Positions 52,999-62,186 of a stretch of DNA of 64,000 nucleotides are shown here, piece by piece. Made by a program: the position numbers and the translations under genes. Each line of letters begins with the position of its first letter. The stretch's first letter is position 1. The notes beneath the pieces are model-generated. The model did no database searches and was not told the origin of the DNA. It saw nothing but the letters and a program-made list of their open reading frames with translations. The DNA is from OLB9 sp041392785 (GTDB taxonomy: Bacteria > Bacteroidota > Bacteroidia > Chitinophagales > Saprospiraceae), in NCBI GenBank assembly GCA_041392785.1, contig JAWKLK010000008.1, positions 186,001-250,000 on the forward strand, read 5' to 3'.

Positions 52999-54828
52999 CT
53001 ATTTTACAAGAACAAATTTCTTTGTTACTATTTGGCCATTAGAGTGTATTGAAATCAAAACAGCATTTTCTTGGATATCATTGACAGGAATTACTGCTTC
53101 ATTAGCATTGACTGATACCTTTTTCAAACATCTACCATTAAGAGCGTAGAATTTGACTAATTCTATATCGTTATCACATACTATTTTTATAAAGTCCGAT
53201 GCTGGATTTGGTGTCATTGTGATGTTTACTTTATTCGATACATCATCTGTTCCCGTAATAAACTCGACATCGGTAATGACTAAATCACCTTTGGCACCGC
53301 CAAAATCCGTACCTGTCAAAACTGTCTTCTCAGCAAAGTTCAAAACATCTGCAGAAACTCTAAAGTCGTAGTCTGATGCCAAATCAACCGTTGCTCCGCC
53401 TTCTGGAGTTATTTTTACCCCATATTTTTTATTTGGAACATCGACATCCATGACAATAGTATATACTGTATTTGCCGAATACGTCATATTGGCATCTGCA
53501 TTGTAAGTATTGCCGTCTCTTACGTCTATCAAACCATCCGTATTGAATCTTACTATAGTACTGAACTCTCCCCAAGGCAATGCTTGTGTTGGTGTTGCAC
53601 TACTTAAAGAATATCCCGCATTAATTTTGTTAGCTGTTGGCATAACTTTACAGGTTACAAGATGTGTTCCCTCCATCAACATATTTTCTGCTTCGATATT
53701 ATTATGACCTAATACATAGTCGCCTTTGCTAAATGAAGGATTCAACCTAGCATCAGGCACACTGCCGACACCAGCATCTTGGTCAATTATCGCAGCAAAA
53801 TAATTCAAATTATTTTGTGATGAAGAAGTATTGAAAGCAAAATCTTTACCAATTTCAATCCATGGAGCAGCACCTTCCCTTACCCTGACATTATAAGTTT
53901 GAGAACTGACATCTCCGATGATTTCTATAGTGTATATGGAATCTTTTTGATATAAAACTTCATTCAATGCCTCATAATTACTTCCATTATTTGCTTCTAT
54001 TTTACCTGAAGGATTAAACGTCACTATTATTCCCATATCTGACAAGTCCGAAGTTGGCCCATTTGCCATCCCTGTGCTACCATTCATTGGAGCATGTGTC
54101 GGAGTGACTTTCCATTCTGCCCAAAATTTATTGCGTAAAACTGGAATAGTTGAATATTGAATTGGAGCATTTGGTGCAGCAGCTTCTCCCATGGTAAAGT
54201 TGTCCATATCCATTGTGAATGCATATCTGCCTGGCCATATGACATTCTCTACCAATACTGCTTGGATGCCCGTCAAATCATTCGCTAATATTGTTCCATT
54301 GAAGTCTGGTTTGCCTGTTTGTGTGGATATGTCATACCGCATTGTATGCCACTTACCATCGGCTGGAACATTCATTTGCAAAGCCAAAAATTGTCGCTTT
54401 AATGTTCCTGTGGAATCAGGTCCCCATGGTGATACTAAGAATGCAACACTATCAACTACTGCTGTATCTACTATTCCTGCTGTCGTAGTCATATAGACTG
54501 CACCTGGATCGACTTTTACATCAAATGTTACATATGGATTACCGGATATGTCTAAGATGATGTTTTCATACTGTGTGAATTTGAAATTCTGCCCATCATA
54601 AAAGTTCACTTGGTTTACTACATTATGCAATACGCCATTCACTTGGCTTACATCGAAGGCTGGTGTGCCATCTCCGTGCGATACTGTGTTCGGTCGCCAT
54701 AAATCCAGATTCACGGCATCAGTAAAATCTTCTTTGAACGAGGTAACAACAGTTTGGGTGTGTAGGTAGCTGCTGGAATACAACATCAGCAGCACAAAGG
54801 ATACAAATCGTAAATAAAATCTTATCAT
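52999..54828 (-). CDS. T9SS-exported protein with tandem CBM/LamG-like repeats
   Basis: 609 residues with a signal peptide (IRFYLRFVSFVLLMLYSS). The first ~200 residues form a beta-sandwich (LamG/concanavalin-like, DAVNLDLWRPNTVSHGDG). Two similar modules follow, about residues 234-365 and 376-521: compare MGIIVTFNPSGKIEANNG with FSTIVRFNTDGLIDVRDG, and SIYTIEIIGDVSSQTYNV with TVYTIVMDVDVPNKKYGV. The final ~75 residues are a T9SS type A sorting domain (MTPNPASDFIKI). No catalytic motif is seen; a surface glycan-binding protein is the simplest reading. Third gene of the second TBDT operon. Confidence 0.65.
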   Translation of the reverse strand: MIRFYLRFVSFVLLMLYSSSYLHTQTVVTSFKEDFTDAVNLDLWRPNTVSHGDGTPAFDVSQVNGVLHNVVNQVNFYDGQNFKFTQYENIILDISGNPYVTFDVKVDPGAVYMTTTAGIVDTAVVDSVAFLVSPWGPDSTGTLKRQFLALQMNVPADGKWHTMRYDISTQTGKPDFNGTILANDLTGIQAVLVENVIWPGRYAFTMDMDNFTMGEAAAPNAPIQYSTIPVLRNKFWAEWKVTPTHAPMNGSTGMANGPTSDLSDMGIIVTFNPSGKIEANNGSNYEALNEVLYQKDSIYTIEIIGDVSSQTYNVRVREGAAPWIEIGKDFAFNTSSSQNNLNYFAAIIDQDAGVGSVPDARLNPSFSKGDYVLGHNNIEAENMLMEGTHLVTCKVMPTANKINAGYSLSSATPTQALPWGEFSTIVRFNTDGLIDVRDGNTYNADANMTYSANTVYTIVMDVDVPNKKYGVKITPEGGATVDLASDYDFRVSADVLNFAEKTVLTGTDFGGAKGDLVITDVEFITGTDDVSNKVNITMTPNPASDFIKIVCDNDIELVKFYALNGRCLKKVSVNANEAVIPVNDIQENAVLISIHSNGQIVTKKFVLVK

Positions 54829-54854
54829 TTTGCTTGGTTTAATAATTTTAAAAA

Positions 54855-56495
54855 TTACATTTTAAATATTTTGAAAGAAACATCTCCATTTATTGTCAAT
54901 ATTTTTAATATATATATTCCTGTATTGTAGTCCTTAAATTGTAACATATCAGGGAGACTATTTTCTCTTGCTAAAATTTTACCAGTTATGTCTATTATAG
55001 TGGTATTCAATACTTGATCCTTCACTTCTTTATTAGAGCTAATATACAAACAATCATCTACTGGATTAGGAAACACCGAAATGGCTAATTCGTACTTTAT
55101 ATTTTCTAAGTCATCAACATTTACAAGACCTTCGTTATACTTTAATTTTTCAGTAGGAAACCAATTCAAATCTCCTACAGGCAATCCATCGTGACCACCA
55201 ATAAGAAGATCCTGGTCAGAATATGTCAAGTCTTCTGGTAATGGCCAAGGCACCATTAATACATCCGTAATTCCTTTGAATGCATCATAATTCCTATTTG
55301 TAAATGATTTGCTTTTTCGCACATTGTCGCAATATTTCACCAGCTCTGTCACAACCCAATCATCCATTTCGGTGTCATTAAAATTTGGGTCTTTGTTTAC
55401 ATTGTCTCTTTCAACTAAATTTGGATAAGATTGATCATCATTAAACATACCTTGCGTTCTTGAGTGCATCCATACAGGTTTGTTCAGGTTAGAATTTGCA
55501 TCCCACCAATCCACTAATATTTTAGGTGAAAAATAGGCATTGTTTGTAAGTAAAACCCTTTTATCACTCTCTTTTAGTCCTTTTGATTTTAATAGATCTA
55601 CAGATGTGGTATCCAAAGAGAATATAGAAATTACTTGATTATCTTTATCGAACCATGATGCCAGAAGCTCAGATTGTTTCTGACCATATGCATGAGTTCC
55701 GTAAAAGATATTGCTACGGACGAGAGCATTTGACAAATCCCTCATACGTAATAAATCAATTGCTGAAGTAAAAAGAGTGTTATGCTCTATCACAACATTT
55801 TCAGCCAATCCATCCTCGTGAAATAACCAAAATCCACCTGTATTGAAGAAAGTATTATTGGTAACAATAAGATTTTTGATGTATTTTGAGAAAAATATTG
55901 TTTGTTGTGCTCCCCAAGGTGGAGATTGACCTCCTACCCCATTTCTCCATTTACAATCACGCATGTACAAACTTGCATTATCACCTGTAATTTCAAGAAA
56001 TAATCCAGCCCAAGCATTCATGATACAACCTTTCAAATCTAAATTGATATCATTACCAGCAATCTTGAGCCCTCTATTCCATTGGGTCAAATATTGTCTA
56101 TCCTCATCCACACCATTGAAAATAATATCCTTAAAGGAATGACTCAAACCATCTTTTGTAAATGTAAAGAAAGTCTTTATTGGGTCTCCCGTAGGATACC
56201 GCCCTCGGACTAGCATAGCAGGTCTTTTACTGGGGTCAATTTCAGAGACCATTCTTATAGGAAAATCTGCGAAAATCGTCTGATCCATTAAATAAATTGC
56301 GCCTCTTTTCAGTCGATAAACACGATTGAGATTCAACCTTTCTCCAGACTCAGTGGTGTCACCAAGAATGGCTTTCACCAAATTTAGTTCCCCCTCTGAA
56401 GTAAATGGCTCAATAGTGAGCGTATCTTGTCCCGATGCGGTTCTAAAAATTCCTAACCCAATGGCTAAAATCAGAATTACTTTGATCAATTTCAT
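54855..56495 (-). CDS. T9SS-exported beta-helix-like protein, paralogue of the TBDT partner
   Basis: 546 residues with signal KLIKVILILAIGLGIFRTA. It shares the opening block GDTTESGERLNLNRVYRLK and the later GLPVGDLNW plus aromatic block with the protein at 38729-40375, and has the same repeated short-strand central region (CKWRNGVGG, NNTFFNTGGF). T9SS sorting domain at the end (VFPNPVDDCLYIS). As in the other copy it directly follows a TBDT gene (22 bases). Two genes of one family in the same position next to two TBDTs indicates a conserved two-gene module. Function unknown. Confidence 0.72.
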   Translation of the reverse strand: MKLIKVILILAIGLGIFRTASGQDTLTIEPFTSEGELNLVKAILGDTTESGERLNLNRVYRLKRGAIYLMDQTIFADFPIRMVSEIDPSKRPAMLVRGRYPTGDPIKTFFTFTKDGLSHSFKDIIFNGVDEDRQYLTQWNRGLKIAGNDINLDLKGCIMNAWAGLFLEITGDNASLYMRDCKWRNGVGGQSPPWGAQQTIFFSKYIKNLIVTNNTFFNTGGFWLFHEDGLAENVVIEHNTLFTSAIDLLRMRDLSNALVRSNIFYGTHAYGQKQSELLASWFDKDNQVISIFSLDTTSVDLLKSKGLKESDKRVLLTNNAYFSPKILVDWWDANSNLNKPVWMHSRTQGMFNDDQSYPNLVERDNVNKDPNFNDTEMDDWVVTELVKYCDNVRKSKSFTNRNYDAFKGITDVLMVPWPLPEDLTYSDQDLLIGGHDGLPVGDLNWFPTEKLKYNEGLVNVDDLENIKYELAISVFPNPVDDCLYISSNKEVKDQVLNTTIIDITGKILARENSLPDMLQFKDYNTGIYILKILTINGDVSFKIFKM

Positions 56496-56517
56496 TTTGA
56501 TATATTTTTATGTTCCA

Positions 56518-59434
56518 TTAAATCTCATATCTCAGTCCTACATCAAACGTGCGACCATATTCTTGAATTCTTGTATTCCAAGGCGCCCCAACAATTCTAC
56601 TTCTGTCTGATGCATTTGATACATTATTTATATTTATAAATACTTTAAACCCTTTCCAAGGCAATGCCTGTTTTAGGGAAATATCCCATCTATTATACGA
56701 TTCAGTAAACTGCACTAATTCCGGATAATAGTTTGTTCCTTTGAAAATTTTTGATTGATATAATGTTGAAATTCTACCCGAAAATCCTTTGTAATCATAT
56801 CCTATTTGAATATTAAAAATATCATTGGGCTGATCAATTAAACGATCTGTCAAATAAGAATCTATGTTATATTGCGGTCTGGTAAATGTAACTGGGTCTA
56901 TTGGGCCCAATTCTATTACCGTCCTAGGATAATCGGCCTCACTGTAAATATGAGTATAATTTATATTTAAAATCAAGCCTTGTAATAAGCCAGGCAAATA
57001 CCAAAAATGGGTTTGCCAATCTAATTCAAATCCATTTAGTGAAGCAACTTTGTCATTATTCGCCTGAGTAAAAATTACTCTTCCTTTGGTTTCTGAAGGT
57101 AAACCATATTCATTTGGATCTAAAATGACACGTCTATCCAAACTAAAAATCATATTATCTATCCGCTTTAGAAACGTTCCTGCGGTAAATAAACCCAATT
57201 TACTATTATGAAATGACAAATAAATATCGATATTTTTGGAAAACTCTGGCTTTAAAGTTGAATTGTTCAGTATCACTGCTTCGTTCAATATATCCAATCT
57301 TGGTGTAAATTGATAGAAACTTGGTCTAGACAAGGTGTGTGTATATGCTAATCGAACATCAAACCACTCAAATGGCTTGAATCTAACGTGCATCATAGGT
57401 AGCAAGAAAGCATTATGCCTTGTAACTGAAGTATCTCGATGTGCATAGTCCTGATCTGGGAATGCTGTTGCAGTGGCATCGCCATATGGTCCAGTATATT
57501 TGGTAGTATTATCTTCATATCGCCACCCAGGTATAAACATAATTTTTTTACCAAAATGAATCTCTGACATAGCATACCCTGCATATAAATTTTCACTGCC
57601 TTCATAGTCTTCCCTTTCAGTGTAGTATTGATGTAAACTGTAGGTTTGGAATTCATCTTCTCCTACATTCTCTTTGATAATTCGTAAAACATCGGATAAA
57701 AAGCTGGATTCAGCGACTGCTCCCATAGTATATTCACCGTGTAAAAAATCACCATGATTAAAACTTTTATTTGAAAAAATCTCAAATGGAAGGCTAGAAG
57801 TTCCCAGCTGTGCTATATTTTGCATTTCTGGATAAGCATTTAAAATGGCATCCTTTGCCTGTTGTCCACTGTTGAGACGCAATCGTCCGAAATAATGAAA
57901 TTTATCATTACTTCTTTCTTTCCCTTGATACTTTCCACCAACTTTTAAATTCCCATAAATTTTATCAGACAATGCCCAAGTGTATGTCAAATCCACATTT
58001 ACGCTTTTTTGCATTTCTTGCGTTTGATTTTCAATTTCATTGATGGTTTCAAGGTAGGAAATAGAATCATTTGCATTCGTATATTTCGTCAAATCCTCAG
58101 GAGGAATAACAGAATTCAACACTTCTGATTTTATTGCATTTCTTTGGTCAAAAATAAAAGAAAAATTGGTAGGAACTTCCTTCTGGGATTGCATAAAAGA
58201 TACATCCGACTGAATCAAAAGTTTATTTAGTTTCTTATTGAAACTCAAGATATAACTATTAGAAGTATTGATATATTCTTCTTTGTAGGTTTCATGGCCA
58301 AAAGATCTGCTTGAATTAGTCAGATTATAATTTTCATTGTATCTGGTTACATCCGTATATCCTCTATTATAAAAGTTTTTAAAGAAAATATTTCCATCCT
58401 TTAGTCTGTAATCTAAGACTATTGTCGCACCATTTCTCTTTGTCTTTCTATAAATATCAGACAATAAAACACTTGAAATATGTATTTCCTTTTTGGTGGC
58501 ATCAATTCTCTTATGTTATAAAAGCCCCTTGGTCATTAGAGCTTCTATTTCTATTTTTCTAGCGTTCCTTGTATATATATTCCAAATTTGTTTTTTAGCA
58601 AATCTGTTAGATATACTGCCAACCACCAAGTAGTCAGATAATGTATTTTTAACTGATTGTATCCATTTTGTATAATCAAATTTGAATGTAAACCAACTCT
58701 TTACTATCTTGAATTTTTAAAATTATCAATCCACCAACAAAGTTAGCATCCTTATCAGCCGTGATAGCTTTGAGTAATTCAATGCCTGATAATGCATATG
58801 GAGAAATGGCACTGATATCTGCACTTCTATCTGCTTCACTTGTGGCCAAATTGACACCATCCACCATCATAGTGGTATATTTGGGAGATAGTCCACGTAC
58901 CACAACTTTGCTACCTTCGCCACCAGTACGCTGCACTGATACACCTGGTAACTTAGAAATTGTTTCTGCCGCATTTGCATCCGGCAATTCTTGAATTTTT
59001 TCAGCAGATACAACATTTTTTATTAATGATGATCCCAATTGTTCATTGATTGCTCGTGTTTGCCCTTTTATTTGTGCAGTGATGGTGACTGCCCCAATTT
59101 CTAAACCTGCATATTCCAATAGAATTCTTATATTATTTGTGTTGTTTTCATCAATATGAAGAGGGTAACGACGATCTTTGTACCCAAGATATTGGACTAA
59201 TAGGATATGATCTCCATAAGGAATTCCTGAAAGTGTAAATCTTCCATCAAAATCTGTAAAATCACCGAAAGCTGTACCTTCTACAGAAACACTTGCACCT
59301 ATCAAAGTCTCATTTGAAAGCGAATCTAAAATCAAACCAGAAATAGTAGAAGTTTGAGATAATGCATACTGCGTTACACAAACGTTTGCATAAATGATCA
59401 ACAAAACAATTTTTATTACTTTTCTACCATTCAT
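56518..59434 (-). pseudogene. Second TonB-dependent receptor, frameshifted
   Basis: A CarboxypepD_reg-like/plug domain fragment (58676-59434, signal ending near ALSQ, GGEGSKVVVRGLSPK) and the remainder of the barrel (56518-58464) are homologous to the receptor at 35828-38710. Reading the 211 bases between them in all frames shows the missing link: GLHSNLIIQNGYNQLK, NTLSDYLVVGSISNRFAK, NKFGIYIQGTLE, NRNRSSNDQGAFIT and ATKKEIHISSVLL each match the other receptor, but each is in a new frame. At least five frame changes are needed, three at runs of A. It is either a decayed gene or a local sequencing fault. Neighbouring genes are intact. Confidence 0.85.
59379..59388. promoter_or_regulatory. CAAACGTTTG palindrome inside the second TBDT coding start
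   Basis: Identical to the site at 35771 over 19 bases (59379-59397). It lies within the signal-peptide codons of the minus-strand receptor, about 163 bases from the site at 59540. It could be a second operator for looping, or a relic. Moderate. Confidence 0.35.
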
Positions 59435-59512
59435 TTCTATATTTTCCCAAGAATATCGGTCGTTTTATATGATTTACAAAAAATAAATTGGATAAAATTT
59501 GTCTAATATGGA

Positions 59513-59545
59513 CAAAGATAACTATTTTCGTGCAATTAAAACAAA
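59513..59545 (-). promoter_or_regulatory. Promoter of the second TBDT operon
   Basis: Minus-strand -33 TTTG (59545-59542, inside the operator) and -7 TATCTTTG (59520-59513, form TAnnTTTG) with 21 bases between. Predicted transcript start near 59506, leader of about 72 bases. Confidence 0.6.
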
Positions 59546-59553
59546 CGTTTGTT
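59540..59553. promoter_or_regulatory. LacI-type operator between divergent operons
   Basis: Perfect 14-base palindrome AACAAACGTTTGTT. Its left arm (CAAA, 59542-59545) is the -33 element for the minus-strand receptor operon. Its right arm (TTTG, 59548-59551) is a possible -33 for the plus-strand operon, with a near-consensus -7 (TAGAATTTG, 59573-59581) 21 bases downstream. One protein could therefore control both directions. Confidence 0.7.
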
Positions 59554-59646
59554 ATAAAATAAATATATTTTTTAGAATTTGAGAAACATTTTTATTTTAA
59601 TCATGCGTAAACTATTTATTAACAATTAATTAATTTTTATTATATT

Positions 59647-60480
59647 ATGAACCACTTATTAAGTACAGAAAATATTGAGTCATATAGAAAGAATGGCTTC
59701 ATCATAATTGATGATTTCCTAACCTCAGATGAGCTTATGTATTGGAACAAATCGATTGAAAATGCGCTCGAAGAAAGAAATGGAAGAAAATTTCCATACA
59801 CTGAACTCAAATCTGGTGAAGATGATGGTATTAATAAAGATGCAAAGTACTTCGGTAAAGTATTTGATCAAATTATTAACTTATGGCAGACTAATGATGA
59901 TGTCAAAAGACTCATCACAGATCCAAGGATTGGTCAAATGGCTGCTGATCTTATGCAAGTTGATGCCGTACGAATCTGGCATGATCAGTCACTCGTCAAG
60001 CAACCATGGGCAAATCCCACGGCATGGCATGTAGATACACCTTTCTGGTCATTTTCTGATAGAGAAGCATTGAGTATTTGGGTTGCATTAGAGGACGTGA
60101 CTATCGAAAATGGATGTATGTATTTTATGGCTGGATCACACCTACACACAAGATTAGAAGAACCAGGAATCAGTACGAACATTGGTGACATTTTCGATAA
60201 ATATCCTGAATACAGGCTGCAAAAACCAGTCAAAGCAGTATTAAAAGCAGGTAGCTGTACCTTCCATAATGGTCTGACACTTCATGCTGCGGGTGCAAAT
60301 ATGACAGTGGGTACAAGGAGAGCTATGACATGTGTATATATGCCTGCAACTGTCACATTCAATGGTACTAAAAACATTCTCACCGATGCCCAAGTTGCTG
60401 CGTTAAAAATCGGTGACCCATTAAATGATGAAAATCAAAACCCTATTATTTTCTCAAGGTCAATGTCAAAGGCATCATAA
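59647..60480 (+). CDS. Phytanoyl-CoA dioxygenase-family Fe(II)/2-oxoglutarate oxygenase
   Basis: 277-residue cytoplasmic oxygenase. The double-stranded beta-helix metal triad is visible: HVD in TAWHVDTPFWSF, and the distal His in LTLHAAGANMTVGTRRAM, where the Arg would bind 2-oxoglutarate. PhyH-family members hydroxylate small molecules; the substrate is unknown here. First gene of the plus operon that also encodes RhaT, so a sugar-derived substrate (for example O-demethylation of a methylated rhamnose) is possible but unproven. Confidence 0.85.
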   Translation: MNHLLSTENIESYRKNGFIIIDDFLTSDELMYWNKSIENALEERNGRKFPYTELKSGEDDGINKDAKYFGKVFDQIINLWQTNDDVKRLITDPRIGQMAADLMQVDAVRIWHDQSLVKQPWANPTAWHVDTPFWSFSDREALSIWVALEDVTIENGCMYFMAGSHLHTRLEEPGISTNIGDIFDKYPEYRLQKPVKAVLKAGSCTFHNGLTLHAAGANMTVGTRRAMTCVYMPATVTFNGTKNILTDAQVAALKIGDPLNDENQNPIIFSRSMSKAS

Positions 60481-60492
60481 AATTACGGTTAA

Positions 60493-61203
60493 ATGGAAAA
60501 CTGGGCATTATTTCATGAATCAAGACCAGATCAAATAACAAATATCAAGAAAAAGTATCCTATTGCTTATATCCCTTGGGGCGCATTAGAATACCACAGT
60601 TATCATAACCCTACTGGACTTGATGGTATTAAAGCTTTCGGATTATGCTGTGATCTCGCAATGGCAATAGGAGGTTTAGTTTTCCCTACAATTTACCAAG
60701 CATCAAATTTAATAAAATCTTATCCTGGAGTACATTTTCCTGATCATAGTATAGAATTCACTGAATCTTTAATAAGGATGACCTGTGAAGAATACTTTGA
60801 TCAGCTAGTCCAAGATAATTTCAAAATTATCATTTGCATTTCAGGGCATGCAGGTGAGCCACACTTAAGTATTTTAAAAGATGTGAGCAACAAGTTTTCT
60901 ACTCGTTTTCAAGAGTTGCGCTTTTGGACAATTGCCGAATTTGATATTCTTTCCCCTGATATCCTTGTGGCTAACCATTCTGCTTTAGGCGAAACTTCAT
61001 TACAATTACATTATGCGCCTGAAACTGTTGATCTCACATTATTGCCACTAGATAGGCCCACGTCATTAGAGCTAGATGGTATATCTGGAACAGACCCAAA
61101 AACATCATCTGAAGAGATAGGCCTTGACATCAAGGAGAAATTTCTGAATGAAGCCAAACCTATTATTGAACAGTTTTTAAAAGATATTAAACTTCATATA
61201 TGA
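60493..61203 (+). CDS. Creatininase-family amidohydrolase-like protein
   Basis: 236-residue metal-dependent hydrolase of the creatininase superfamily: YIPWGALEYHSYHNPTGLDG carries the metal-binding Glu/His/Asp signature, and CISGHAGEPHLSIL the second block. Members act on cyclic amides, but others act on sugar-like rings (an inositol-pathway hydrolase belongs to this family, from memory). In a rhamnose operon a sugar lactone or keto-sugar is a plausible substrate (inference). Its stop overlaps the next start by 4 bases. Confidence 0.8.
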   Translation: MENWALFHESRPDQITNIKKKYPIAYIPWGALEYHSYHNPTGLDGIKAFGLCCDLAMAIGGLVFPTIYQASNLIKSYPGVHFPDHSIEFTESLIRMTCEEYFDQLVQDNFKIIICISGHAGEPHLSILKDVSNKFSTRFQELRFWTIAEFDILSPDILVANHSALGETSLQLHYAPETVDLTLLPLDRPTSLELDGISGTDPKTSSEEIGLDIKEKFLNEAKPIIEQFLKDIKLHI

Positions 61204-62162
61204 TATATAAAACATTAGGCAAAACAAATCTGGATGTCAGTATTTTAGGTCTAGGAACCTGGGCGTTTGGTAATAACGTTTATGGTGGTGTGGATAAAAA
61301 GGAAGCAATTCAGATTATCCGACATGCATATGAACATGGTATTACACTATTCGATTCAGCCCCCCAATATGGTACTAAGAAGCAAGATGGTGTTGCAGAA
61401 ATAGTGTTAGGAGAAGCTATAAAATCATTTAGAGATAAAATAGTAGTCCAAACAAAATTCGGAAGAAATTTCTCAATAGAAAATGGAGCACCTCAATTTT
61501 ACAAGAAACGTGTCATAGAGTCTGTCGACGAGAGTTTGACTAGGTTGGGTACAGATTACATTGATGTTCTGTTTTTTCACTCCCCTTTTTCAAAGATTGA
61601 AATCCATGATGATGTATGGGAAGGTATAGATAATGTAATCCAAAGTGGAAAGGTCAGACAGATTGGCCACTCTATATCTATGTTTAAAGATACTGAACAC
61701 CTATCTAGAGAATGGGCAGATGAAAATAAAATCAGTGTCATCCAAGTTGTGTTAAATCTCTTAAACCGTGAGGCAGATGCGCTTATCAAGGATTTATCTA
61801 AAAAAAATATAGGTTTTGTCGCAAGAGAATGTATGGCAAACGGCTTTCTCTCCGGCGCTATCACTAAAGATACAGTTTTTCCACCTGGTACATTAAATGC
61901 AAGATATTCACAGGCTGAAATCCAAGAAAGAGTAGAACAAGTTGCATTGTTCGAAATTTTATTCAATTCATCCATCACCAAAATGTCACAAGCAGCTATG
62001 AGAGCTGTTATGGATGAACCTGGAATAAGTACTGTATTGTCCGGTGCAAAGAGTATAAAGGAACTTGACGATTCATTGATTGCAGTGGAAGCGCCTCCTT
62101 ATAGCACAGAAATGTTAGCCCAAACAAAAAAATTACTGTTAAAAAATTTTGAACCGGCGTAA
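61200..62162 (+). CDS. Aldo/keto reductase
   Basis: NAD(P)H-dependent (beta/alpha)8 oxidoreductase, 320 residues. Visible signatures: ILGLGTWAFGNNVYGGVDK, FDSAPQYG with the catalytic Tyr (about residue 59), the Lys in VVQTKFGRNFS, and ESLTRLGTDYIDVLFFH. The start is ATG overlapping the upstream stop, so it is translationally coupled. Substrate unknown; a sugar or aldehyde in the rhamnose pathway is likely from context. Confidence 0.88.
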   Translation: MIYKTLGKTNLDVSILGLGTWAFGNNVYGGVDKKEAIQIIRHAYEHGITLFDSAPQYGTKKQDGVAEIVLGEAIKSFRDKIVVQTKFGRNFSIENGAPQFYKKRVIESVDESLTRLGTDYIDVLFFHSPFSKIEIHDDVWEGIDNVIQSGKVRQIGHSISMFKDTEHLSREWADENKISVIQVVLNLLNREADALIKDLSKKNIGFVARECMANGFLSGAITKDTVFPPGTLNARYSQAEIQERVEQVALFEILFNSSITKMSQAAMRAVMDEPGISTVLSGAKSIKELDDSLIAVEAPPYSTEMLAQTKKLLLKNFEPA

Positions 62163-62186
62163 GCCTTAATAATAAATTATCCAAAT

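Noticed and set aside
58465..58675. Programmed ribosomal frameshifting in the second TBDT
   Set aside because: At least five frame changes in about 200 bases are too many for a programmed event; decay or sequence error is simpler.
61269..61280. AATAACGTTTAT in the aldo/keto reductase gene as a further operator
   Set aside because: Only the AACGTTT core is shared, the flanks differ and it lies well inside a coding region.
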